A stretch of DNA of 20,663 nt from Thermoplasmata archaeon (GTDB taxonomy: Archaea; Thermoplasmatota; Thermoplasmata; Halarchaeoplasmatales; Halarchaeoplasmataceae). The DNA lies in contig JAFDTZ010000025.1 of NCBI GenBank assembly GCA_019594305.1, forward strand, positions 1-20,663. The letters run 5' to 3'. The notes below the pieces were generated by a model that was given only the letters and a program-made list of their open reading frames with translations, did no database searches and had not been told where the DNA came from. Position numbers and translations under genes: made by a program. Below are positions 13,987-20,663 of the stretch, piece after piece (within the stretch, counting starts at the first letter, position 1; each line of letters begins with the position of its first letter).

Positions 13987-15848
13987 TGAATTACTCTAAA
14001 CTTGGTCTTAAAGTGGGACTTGAGATACATCAACAACTCGACACCAACAAATTGTTCTGCAAATGTCCTTCGGAACTGGTCGATGAAAAGGGCCGTGAAG
14101 TACTTCGAAATTTAAGGCCCGTAGCCAGCGAACTCGGGGAGTTTGACCAAGCAGCAATTATGGAAGCCGCAAAGGGACTTAAATTCAGGTACCAATCACC
14201 CGGTAAATCATCGTGCCTGGTTGAATTGGATGAAGAGCCACCCGAAGGACCTAACGAAAAGGCGGTTGAAGTTGCCTTGAAGATGGCCTTGTTTATGAAG
14301 GCAAAGGTACTAGACGAGATACAATTTATGAGAAAAATAGTCATCGACGGCTCCAACACCGCCGGTTTCCAGAGAACAAGTCTCCTTGCAGTCGACGGAA
14401 CCCTGGAGGTAAACGACAAAGAGATAGGTATTCCCTCCATTTGCCTGGAGGAAGATGCGGCACGTAGTATCGATGAAAAGGACGGTGTAAAAACATACAG
14501 GTTGGACCGATTGGGTATTCCTCTTGTTGAGATAGTTACAAGCCCGGTTATAGAGAGTCCCGAGGAAGCGAAAACCGTAGCCCAGACTATAGGTGGACTT
14601 CTACGGGCAACCCGAATGGTAAAGAGAGGGTTAGGAACTATAAGGGAGGACGTGAACATATCAATAACGAAAGGTGCTAGGGTAGAGATTAAGGGTGTAC
14701 AAGATCTAAGGATGCTACCCGAATTCGTCAGGGAAGAGGTTCAACGTCAGATTCGCTTGTTAAAAGCTAGAGAAGTGTTAAGGAAAAGAGAAGCGGAACC
14801 GGACACTAACATAACCGATCTGACTGCCGCATTCAAGGACACAAAAAATAAAATAATCGCAGGTAACCTGAAGAGGGGTCAAGGCGTTTACGGTATTCGC
14901 CTTAAAGGATTCGGCGGGACATTAAGAGGTAAATGGGGTGAAGCTATCTTGGGACAAGAATTTGCATCCTACGCTAAGACGGTCGGGGTATCAGGTATAT
15001 TCCACAGTGATGAACTTCCTGGCTACGGTATCACACAAAAAGAGATAAATCAGGTGCTCAAGAAACTCTCTTTGGAAAAAAAGGATGCTTTTGTTATGGT
15101 ATCTCATAATGAAGATACAGCTAAGAACGCACTTGAGATGGTTATCAAACGAGCGTTGATGGCCCTAGACGGCGTACCCGAAGAGACTAGGAACGCCCGA
15201 TTGGACAGTACCACTGAATATTCAAGACCTATTTCAGGCCGTGCAAGGATGTATCCTGAAACCGATATACCACCATATAATATCCACGAGAAGAGACTGG
15301 AAAAGCTCAGTCAGGAGCTTCCTGAAACTCCGAAACAAAGGGTAAAACGTTACCTAAATGATTACGAATTGAACCGTGAACAAAGTATACAGCTCTTCAG
15401 AAAGGGCTATGATCTGATTTTTGAAGAGATAGCCGACACATACGGAAATCCCAGTGTCGTTGCAAATACATTCCTACAATCTTTTCCGGAATTAGAGAGG
15501 GAAGGTTACGAGCCTTCTTTGATAGAAGAGTCGACTCTGAAAGAAATTTTCAAAGGCCTGAGCGAAGATGATTTTGCCAAGGAAGGCGTACCCGAAATAC
15601 TAAAATATCTGTCCAAGGGTAAAAATTTGGATGATGCCTTGGCGTCCGCAGGTATAGAGGAAGTGGATATGGTACATGTTAGAGATAGGATAAGAACAAT
15701 CCTTGATGAAAGACATGATTTCATTAAAGAAAGAGGAATATCCGCCCTCGGGCCTCTGATGGGGGTAGTTATGAAGGAATTCAGGGGTAAGGTGGACGGA
15801 AAAAAATTAAGTAACATATTGAAAGAGGAACTTCTAAAGAGGGTTTAA
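13983..15848 (+). CDS. gatE: Glutamyl-tRNA(Gln) amidotransferase subunit E
   Basis: A 621-residue archaea-specific amidotransferase subunit that activates the gamma-carboxylate of Glu-tRNA(Gln) and accepts ammonia from GatD. The GatB/E cradle begins LKVGLEIHQQLDTNKLFCKC; conserved segments include RLDRLGIPLVEIVTSP and REDVNIS. An AspRS-like insertion domain lies at about 290-420 (VYGIRLKGFGG, FHSDELPGYG), as expected for GatE and absent from bacterial GatB. After PETDIPP the helical and YqeY-like tail domains (about 450-621) bind tRNA. Full length. GGAGG precedes the tandem ATGATG; either the first ATG (overlapping the gatD stop) or the second may be used. Confidence 0.97.
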   Translation: MMNYSKLGLKVGLEIHQQLDTNKLFCKCPSELVDEKGREVLRNLRPVASELGEFDQAAIMEAAKGLKFRYQSPGKSSCLVELDEEPPEGPNEKAVEVALKMALFMKAKVLDEIQFMRKIVIDGSNTAGFQRTSLLAVDGTLEVNDKEIGIPSICLEEDAARSIDEKDGVKTYRLDRLGIPLVEIVTSPVIESPEEAKTVAQTIGGLLRATRMVKRGLGTIREDVNISITKGARVEIKGVQDLRMLPEFVREEVQRQIRLLKAREVLRKREAEPDTNITDLTAAFKDTKNKIIAGNLKRGQGVYGIRLKGFGGTLRGKWGEAILGQEFASYAKTVGVSGIFHSDELPGYGITQKEINQVLKKLSLEKKDAFVMVSHNEDTAKNALEMVIKRALMALDGVPEETRNARLDSTTEYSRPISGRARMYPETDIPPYNIHEKRLEKLSQELPETPKQRVKRYLNDYELNREQSIQLFRKGYDLIFEEIADTYGNPSVVANTFLQSFPELEREGYEPSLIEESTLKEIFKGLSEDDFAKEGVPEILKYLSKGKNLDDALASAGIEEVDMVHVRDRIRTILDERHDFIKERGISALGPLMGVVMKEFRGKVDGKKLSNILKEELLKRV

Positions 15849-15849
15849 A

Positions 15850-17199
15850 ATGAGTAAAGAAGATGATTCCGAATTATCTGTTCTTCTGGAAATGCTAAAA
15901 AGTGAGAGTACCGGGGAAAGGGCAGAAGCGGCAAAATCACTGGGCGTTCTCGCTGATTCGGGAGCGGAAAAATACCTGATAAAAGCATTGAAGGACGAAG
16001 ATGAAATAGTTCGTTCCAACGCAGCTCTAGCCCTTAGCCAGATTAGTGATAATGCAAAAATACTATTGGATACGCTACAAGATGATTCTTGGCTGGTTAG
16101 ACATGACGGAGTTATCGCCTTGGGCCATATGGGCTCATCTGAACTCATTGACAACATCATTCCTCTAACAAAGGATGAAGTTCCCGATGTAAGGGAGCAG
16201 GCCATAAGAACTCTGGCAAAAATAGATGGTAAAAAAGCACTAAAAGTTATCCTGGAATACATGGAAGAGGAGGGACTTAAGTTAGAAGTGGCCGAAGCCC
16301 TCGATATTTTAGGTATTGAGGAGGCCATAGAACCATTGATAAAACTATACAGAAACGGATCTCAACATATACGAGAGATAGCCGTGAAGGCCATGGGTAC
16401 ATACCAGAGCGAAGAAGTCGTTGATACGCTTATAAAAGCACTTAAGGATAATAGTTGGAGAATTCGTGAAGAGGCCGCGGATGCTCTAGGATCCTTAGAG
16501 CATGAAAGGTCTCTTCCTGCTTTGTACAAAATGTTAGATGACGATAACAACTATGTTATAGAGAAGGCTCTAAAAGGTATAGGTAAGCTCGGAGACCAAA
16601 GTGATGTGGAAAGGATAAAAATGATGCTTGAACATGACGAGGCAACCGTAAGAGCTGCTGCATCGGAGGCTTTAGGAACCCTTGGAGGAGAGTCAACAAT
16701 AGAGGTGCTCATTTCAGCCCTATATAAAGAGCGTAATCCCATGGTAGTTTGGGCCATATCAGATGCTATTTCCGAGGCCGCGTCGAGAACTCAGGATTCT
16801 CTTTTAAAAGAAGAAATTAAAAAGGCACCTGAATATTATGTTTGCGTTCTGGCGGTCGCCCTTGGTAATACGGGCGAAACCAATGCAATAGATGAGTTGT
16901 TGAAAGGGATGGTACACTCAAGTTGGAAGTTCAGGCAAAAATCCGTAGAATCGATTTTTAATATGGAAGTATCCAAACTAAACGATACTAAGTTAAAAAA
17001 GTTGGTAAGGACACTATCCAAGGCACTAACAGACACCGATAGATGGGTCCGTTCGTCAGCAGCCGAAGTAATGGGTTTTTTAGCTAATGTTAAAGAGTTG
17101 GAGGGATATAAAGAGGAAATTGAAAATAGCCTTTCAAATAGGCTGAAAAGAGAAAGCGATGAGGATGTAATAGAGGCCTTGAAACGTAGTATCGGTTAA
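15850..17199 (+). CDS. HEAT-repeat protein
   Basis: A 449-residue alpha-solenoid made almost wholly of PBS-lyase-type HEAT repeats of about 31 residues, each with a pattern near V/IR-xxAAxALG (for example RSNAALALSQI, REQAIRTLAKI, RAAASEALGTLGG, RSSAAEVMGFL). Four repeats share an SW or RW before the Arg (DDSWLVR, DNSWRIREEA, HSSWKFRQKS, TDRWVRSSA), hinting at internal duplication of a larger unit. No signal peptide or catalytic domain. Such proteins act as scaffolds for protein binding. It starts one base after the gatE stop with GAGGG just upstream, so it is co-expressed with gatDE; whether it binds the amidotransferase is unknown. Confidence 0.92.
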   Translation: MSKEDDSELSVLLEMLKSESTGERAEAAKSLGVLADSGAEKYLIKALKDEDEIVRSNAALALSQISDNAKILLDTLQDDSWLVRHDGVIALGHMGSSELIDNIIPLTKDEVPDVREQAIRTLAKIDGKKALKVILEYMEEEGLKLEVAEALDILGIEEAIEPLIKLYRNGSQHIREIAVKAMGTYQSEEVVDTLIKALKDNSWRIREEAADALGSLEHERSLPALYKMLDDDNNYVIEKALKGIGKLGDQSDVERIKMMLEHDEATVRAAASEALGTLGGESTIEVLISALYKERNPMVVWAISDAISEAASRTQDSLLKEEIKKAPEYYVCVLAVALGNTGETNAIDELLKGMVHSSWKFRQKSVESIFNMEVSKLNDTKLKKLVRTLSKALTDTDRWVRSSAAEVMGFLANVKELEGYKEEIENSLSNRLKRESDEDVIEALKRSIG

Positions 17200-17213
17200 A
17201 CGTTCTTCAAAAA

Positions 17214-17222
17214 TTATTTATA
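17214..17222 (+). promoter_or_regulatory. TATA box of the prsW-like gene
   Basis: TTATTTATA is centred about 28 bases before the ATG at 17246 and no SD motif precedes that ATG, so the transcript is probably leaderless. This supports 17246 over the upstream GTG at 17228 as the start. Confidence 0.5.
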
Positions 17223-17245
17223 GCTTTGTGTTTTCAAAAATTACA

Positions 17246-17995
17246 ATGGACGGAAATACGATCATCCTAATCCTGGTCCTTATCGGTGCAGCCTTTATCC
17301 CATCTCTTATATATATGGTTTGGGTCAGGAATACTGAAAAATACGGTAAGGTAAGTTGGACCAACACGGCAAAGATGTTCGTATGGGGTGCGATCATCGC
17401 CGTAATAATGGCTGTATTACTTTCATTAATTTTTATTAACGTACTTTCCATCGATTACCTCCAGAGAGAGTATGAACCTCTACAAGATCCCACCGTAATG
17501 ACACTTATAATAGTATGCGTGATCGCTCCTATTGTAGAGGAATTTACAAAAGTTGTGGGGCTTCTCACGATAAAAGACTCGATTTATGAGCTTGAAGATG
17601 GACTTGTACTAGGTGCCGCAACGGGTCTCGGATTTGCTGCTACGGAGAATCTTCTCTATGAAAGCTCCGCTCTCTTCCAACAGGGAGTTCAGGCATTCAT
17701 TATAGTGGTGATTTTACGGAGTGTTGCGAGCACACTGCTTCACGGCAGTGCCAGCGCATTGGCAGGGTACGGAGTGTCAAAAAGCCTTTTAACCGGGAGT
17801 AATTCCGCAGTACCTTATTACATCATAGCGGTATTGATGCACAGCAGTTTTAATTACCTTGCTTCAACAGGTCTTATATACGGAGGTAATATACCTGTGA
17901 TCGCCCTCATAGCCGCCCTCATATTCTCCGTAACCGCCTTCAAACTCGTTAGGATAAAGATAAAAGACCTGGACGAAGATTTTACATACTACTGA
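17246..17995 (+). CDS. PrsW-like intramembrane glutamic protease
   Basis: A 249-residue membrane protein with about seven to eight helices. It has the PrsW signature motifs: EEFTK following API-V (motif 1, EExxK), FAATENLLY (motif 2, FxxxEN), a conserved His in STLLHGS (motif 3) and HSSFN (motif 4, HxxFN). Bacterial PrsW cleaves anti-sigma factors within or near the membrane; archaeal members have unknown targets. The start is taken as the ATG at 17246, which fits the TATA box 28 bases upstream and avoids placing the leader inside the promoter; a GTG at 17228 would add six residues. The next gene, mfnA, starts 11 bases after its stop, so the two are probably co-transcribed. Confidence 0.92.
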   Translation: MDGNTIILILVLIGAAFIPSLIYMVWVRNTEKYGKVSWTNTAKMFVWGAIIAVIMAVLLSLIFINVLSIDYLQREYEPLQDPTVMTLIIVCVIAPIVEEFTKVVGLLTIKDSIYELEDGLVLGAATGLGFAATENLLYESSALFQQGVQAFIIVVILRSVASTLLHGSASALAGYGVSKSLLTGSNSAVPYYIIAVLMHSSFNYLASTGLIYGGNIPVIALIAALIFSVTAFKLVRIKIKDLDEDFTYY

Positions 17996-18005
17996 AGATT
18001 ATAAC

Positions 18006-19145
18006 ATGAACATGAAATATACGTTTCCCGAGAAAGGTAAGAGCAAAAAAGAGATCTTATCCTTGGCAAATAAGGTTAAAGAGTTAAATCAGGATTATAC
18101 TTCAGGGCGTGTATTCGGTTCAATGTGCTCAAACCCTATTGATATCGCTCGGGACATTCACAAAATGTTTGTGGAAGCTAATCTCGGTAACCCGGGTCTA
18201 TGCCGGGGGATCGAAAAGTTACAAGGTGAAATTCAAAGGGCCGTAGGTGATTTGATCAATGCACCCCCGGACTGTGAAATGCTAACAACAGGAGGTGGGA
18301 CAGAGGGAAACATTCTCGCTCTTTGGCAGGCAAGGAAAGAGATGGGAAAGGGAAAAGTAATACTACCCATGAGTGCACACTTCTCATTTTTGAAGGCATG
18401 TGACCTTCTTGACATGGAACCTGTTTTCTTACCTATGGACGATAATTACCTTCCGGACCTAGGTGAACTGGAAGATATGATAGACGATTCCATTGCTGCC
18501 GTGGTAGGAATCGCAGGTACAACCGAGCTCGGACTTATTGAACCTATAAAGGAAATGGCGGAAATAATCGGGGACATACATTTTCACGTAGATGCCGCCT
18601 TCGGGGGGCTTGTGATTCCATTTTTGAAGGACCTAGGCTATGATCTACCAAATTTCGACTTTGAGATAGAAGGTGTCGATTCCATCACGATAGACCCACA
18701 CAAGATGGGATTATCCACCATACCACTGGGACTGTACTATTCACGAAAACGTTTTCCGGTTTCAGTGGAATCACCTTACCTCAGCGGCGAAGGGCAGCGA
18801 ACCCTTAGGGGAACCAGAACCAGTGCATCAATCCCTGCTTTCTGGGCAACCATAAACCACCTTGGGAAAGAAGGATATAGAAAAATAATAGCCCGATGCA
18901 TGGAAAACACAAGATATCTGGTTGATTCCATGGAAGTCATTGGTTTGGATCCGATAGTTGAACCTGTCATGAACATTGCTTCTTTCCACCATCACCGACC
19001 TCCGGATGTAGTTCGAGAGATGGAATTAAAGGGATGGAATATTTCTCGTACAGTTAATCCGAACGGACTCAGATTCGTTATCATGCCCCATGTGGATACC
19101 GCCGCAATAGATGAGATGATCCATGAACTATCGAAGGTGATCTGA
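18006..19145 (+). CDS. mfnA: L-tyrosine/L-aspartate decarboxylase, MfnA type (PLP enzyme)
   Basis: A 379-residue group II PLP-dependent decarboxylase. The cofactor Lys is K233 in DPHKMG; the ring-stacking His is in MSAHFS (about 125) and the pyridine-nitrogen Asp is D196 in HVDAAFGG. The GGGTEGN block (96-102) binds phosphate. In methanogens MfnA makes tyramine for methanofuran; in other archaea orthologues act on aspartate to give beta-alanine for coenzyme A. The sequence alone does not decide. The presence of an archaeal dephospho-CoA kinase in this window and the lack of methanogenesis genes make the aspartate role more likely here. A second in-frame ATG at 18012 is an alternative start. 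The stop overlaps the dph2 start by one base. Confidence 0.92.
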   Translation: MNMKYTFPEKGKSKKEILSLANKVKELNQDYTSGRVFGSMCSNPIDIARDIHKMFVEANLGNPGLCRGIEKLQGEIQRAVGDLINAPPDCEMLTTGGGTEGNILALWQARKEMGKGKVILPMSAHFSFLKACDLLDMEPVFLPMDDNYLPDLGELEDMIDDSIAAVVGIAGTTELGLIEPIKEMAEIIGDIHFHVDAAFGGLVIPFLKDLGYDLPNFDFEIEGVDSITIDPHKMGLSTIPLGLYYSRKRFPVSVESPYLSGEGQRTLRGTRTSASIPAFWATINHLGKEGYRKIIARCMENTRYLVDSMEVIGLDPIVEPVMNIASFHHHRPPDVVREMELKGWNISRTVNPNGLRFVIMPHVDTAAIDEMIHELSKVI

Positions 19146-20119
19146 TGACCATTAGGGTGGGTGAATTCGAGTTCGATATGGATAAGGCCAATGAAGAACT
19201 GAAAACTACCGGTGTGAAAAAAGTACTTCTGCAAGTACCGGACGGACTTAGAAGAAAAATCGATATATTCGTGGAAGCAATAGATGCTGAGGTTACACTG
19301 TGGGGTGGAACGTGTTACGGCGCCTGTGATCTTCCAATCGATATAGGTGATTCCGAAGCCCTACTACATGTGGGACATACTGAGATACCAGACCTTTTAG
19401 TGAACTATCAAGTTGTATATGCTGAAGGTAGAAGTAACGCCTTCCGGTCACCACCCCAAGAATTGTTTGACATGACCAAGGGGGATGTAGCGCTCTATTC
19501 CACTGTTCAGTATTTGGAACAGATGAAAGATGTTGGTCACCTGATTGAAGAAAGGGGGCATACTACATACATCGGAAAGGGAGACAGTCGAATCAAATAT
19601 CCGGGACAGCTGCTGGGATGTAATTTCTCCACGAAGGTAAATGGTGCAACTACACATCTTTACATCGGAACAGGATTATTTCACCCGCTTGGTCTTTCTC
19701 TCGCTCTCAAAAAAGCGGTTGTGATATTTAACCCAGTTACAGGAGAGATTAGTACCACTTATACACCATTAGATAGGATGATCAGGAAGAGATTTGCCGC
19801 TATAGAGAGTATACGTGATAGTAGCAGAAACGGGATTATAGTTTCGTTGAAACCAGGACAACGGCGAATCGATACTGCTGAGAAGATGTGTCGGCACTGC
19901 CACGTAAGATGTAGCCTAACCGAGTTCGATGAGATCGAGCCTCATTTGATAGATTCGTTCAATTGGGATGGGATCGTTAATACTGCATGTCCCAGGCTTG
20001 CACTGGATGATTCGATCCGGTTTGAAAATACGATAGTAACCCCAGTAGAATATTTGATAGCCCGAGATGAAGTGGATTGGGATGACTGGACTGTGGATGA
20101 GATAAAAGGAAGTTCTTAA
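19145..20119 (+). CDS. dph2: Diphthamide synthase subunit Dph2 (radical SAM-like)
   Basis: A 324-residue enzyme that transfers the 3-amino-3-carboxypropyl group of S-adenosylmethionine to a His of translation elongation factor 2, the first step of diphthamide synthesis. Archaeal Dph2 is a homodimer with a [4Fe-4S] cluster held by three distant cysteines; candidates are C61 in CYGACD, C159 in LLGCNFS and C282 in TACPRLALDD, one in each of three similar domains. The extra cluster CRHCHVRC near residue 250 also stands out. AAGGTGAT is a good SD site and the ATG overlaps the mfnA stop (TGATG). Its stop overlaps the stop of the convergent Lrp-type gene. Confidence 0.95.
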   Translation: MTIRVGEFEFDMDKANEELKTTGVKKVLLQVPDGLRRKIDIFVEAIDAEVTLWGGTCYGACDLPIDIGDSEALLHVGHTEIPDLLVNYQVVYAEGRSNAFRSPPQELFDMTKGDVALYSTVQYLEQMKDVGHLIEERGHTTYIGKGDSRIKYPGQLLGCNFSTKVNGATTHLYIGTGLFHPLGLSLALKKAVVIFNPVTGEISTTYTPLDRMIRKRFAAIESIRDSSRNGIIVSLKPGQRRIDTAEKMCRHCHVRCSLTEFDEIEPHLIDSFNWDGIVNTACPRLALDDSIRFENTIVTPVEYLIARDEVDWDDWTVDEIKGSS

Positions 20120-20466
20120 GCCTTCGAACTATCGTAGTCGATAACTATTCCCCTTTCCTTGTATGTTGTAACGACCATCATACTTTTTACGTCTTCTATC
20201 CCTGGTAAGTTGGATGCTTTCCTGATGAGGAAGTCCTTCATGTGGTCATAATCTCTAAATCTGGCTTTGAGTATGAGGTCCACATCACCCGTTACCAAGA
20301 AAAGATCTTCTATGTTATCATATTCTGCCAGTTTTTCTGCCACTAGATCTATCTGTTTGGTATCAACTTTAAGGGATATTATCAAACTGACACCTCTACC
20401 CTCATAGTAGCTAGATATAACTTCTTCATATTCTTCGTTGTTTTTTTCTATATTCATTTTTACCAT
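20116..20466 (-). CDS. Stand-alone Lrp/AsnC-type ligand-binding (RAM) domain protein
   Basis: A 116-residue protein whose residues from about 25 to 105 form an Lrp/AsnC effector domain: VSLIISLKVDTKQIDLVAEKL, then the VTGDVDLILKARFRDYDHMKDF core and a final beta strand. The N-terminal 24 residues are too short and too charged for the helix-turn-helix of a full regulator, so it is a stand-alone ligand-sensing module, which may assemble with a DNA-binding partner or act as an amino-acid sensor. It follows a small unknown gene by 27 bases. A second ATG three codons in (20457) is an alternative start. The last four bases of this gene and dph2 are shared (TTAA). Confidence 0.88.
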   Translation of the reverse strand: MVKMNIEKNNEEYEEVISSYYEGRGVSLIISLKVDTKQIDLVAEKLAEYDNIEDLFLVTGDVDLILKARFRDYDHMKDFLIRKASNLPGIEDVKSMMVVTTYKERGIVIDYDSSKA

Positions 20467-20493
20467 CTCTCTACTCTTGTTATGTTGAAAATA

Positions 20494-20661
20494 TCATAGT
20501 GTATTTTCGATCTCCTCTTGAATATCTTTGTAAACCTGATGAATAAGATTTTCAAAATCTGGGTTTTCATATTCTACGTACCTTCCTAGCCCTACCTGTA
20601 TCTTCGCTCGATACGAGTTTTCGTCCTTGACTATTTCTATTGAACAGAGCGTTTCTTCCAT
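20494..20661 (-). CDS. Small protein of unknown function (may extend beyond window)
   Basis: A 55-residue reading frame beginning MEETLCSIEIV and ending DIQEEIENTL. It has a predicted beta hairpin (RAKIQVGLGRYVEY) followed by an amphipathic helix (FENLIHQVYKDIQEEIE). Composition is that of a genuine protein, it is in operon position upstream of the Lrp-type gene, and the opposite strand offers nothing better. The ATG at 20661 is only two bases from the window edge, so its ribosome-binding site, or a longer N-terminus, cannot be seen. I do not recognise the family. Confidence 0.6.
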   Translation of the reverse strand: MEETLCSIEIVKDENSYRAKIQVGLGRYVEYENPDFENLIHQVYKDIQEEIENTL

Positions 20662-20663
20662 CC

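Noticed and set aside
14030..14659. A 209-residue minus-strand frame
   Set aside because: Antisense to gatE, Ser-rich, no ribosome-binding site, no recognisable domain.

Overview
The window is chromosomal DNA from an archaeon. Diagnostic archaeal genes are Alba, RNA polymerase subunit Rpo7 with Spt4, S24e and S27ae, the GatD/GatE amidotransferase, an archaeal Dph2, an MfnA-type decarboxylase and a DUF359-type GTP-dependent dephospho-CoA kinase. TATA-box promoters and a tRNA without encoded CCA agree. The moderate A+T content and the mixture of families suggest a euryarchaeote in the broad sense, perhaps Thermoplasmatota; that placement is a guess from gene content.

Layout. (1) 1-3057, plus strand: a tightly overlapped membrane cluster (DUF4129 protein, two-helix protein, DUF58 protein, polytopic protein). 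(2) 3063-3728, minus: a MazG-like pyrophosphohydrolase and the chromatin protein Alba. (3) 3835-3940: four consecutive near-perfect hairpins between alba and a tRNA, possibly a small RNA. (4) 3937-7884, minus: a long probable transcription unit hppA - rpo7 - spt4 - dephospho-CoA kinase - rps24e - rps27ae - tRNA-Arg(CCG). The tRNA carries about 33 extra bases in the D-loop, best read as a non-canonical intron. (5) 7983-10188: a methyltransferase and a flippase, convergent. (6) 10398-12683: a divergent pair, an M29 aminopeptidase and a tryptophan-rich protein of unknown function. (7) 12730-17199, plus: gatD - gatE - HEAT-repeat protein. (8) 17246-20119, plus: PrsW-like protease, MfnA decarboxylase, Dph2. 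(9) 20116-20661, minus: a small unknown protein and a stand-alone Lrp/AsnC ligand-sensing domain.

How the genes work together. The core theme is information processing: transcription elongation (Rpo7, Spt4), ribosome (S24e, S27ae), tRNA-Arg, Gln-tRNA synthesis by transamidation (GatDE), elongation factor 2 modification (Dph2) and chromatin (Alba). Energy conservation (membrane pyrophosphatase, removing the PPi made by these polymerising reactions) and CoA synthesis (MfnA for beta-alanine, dephospho-CoA kinase) are interleaved. Two modes of translation start are visible: operon-internal genes have Shine-Dalgarno (SD) motifs, while several first genes (mazG-like, the Trp-rich gene, prsW) have a TATA box about 27 bases before the start codon and no SD motif, as expected for leaderless mRNAs.

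No mobile element, CRISPR array or defence system was seen. The most unusual items are the D-loop intron candidate in tRNA-Arg, the hairpin array with a well-placed TATA box next to it, and the unknown Trp-rich protein.
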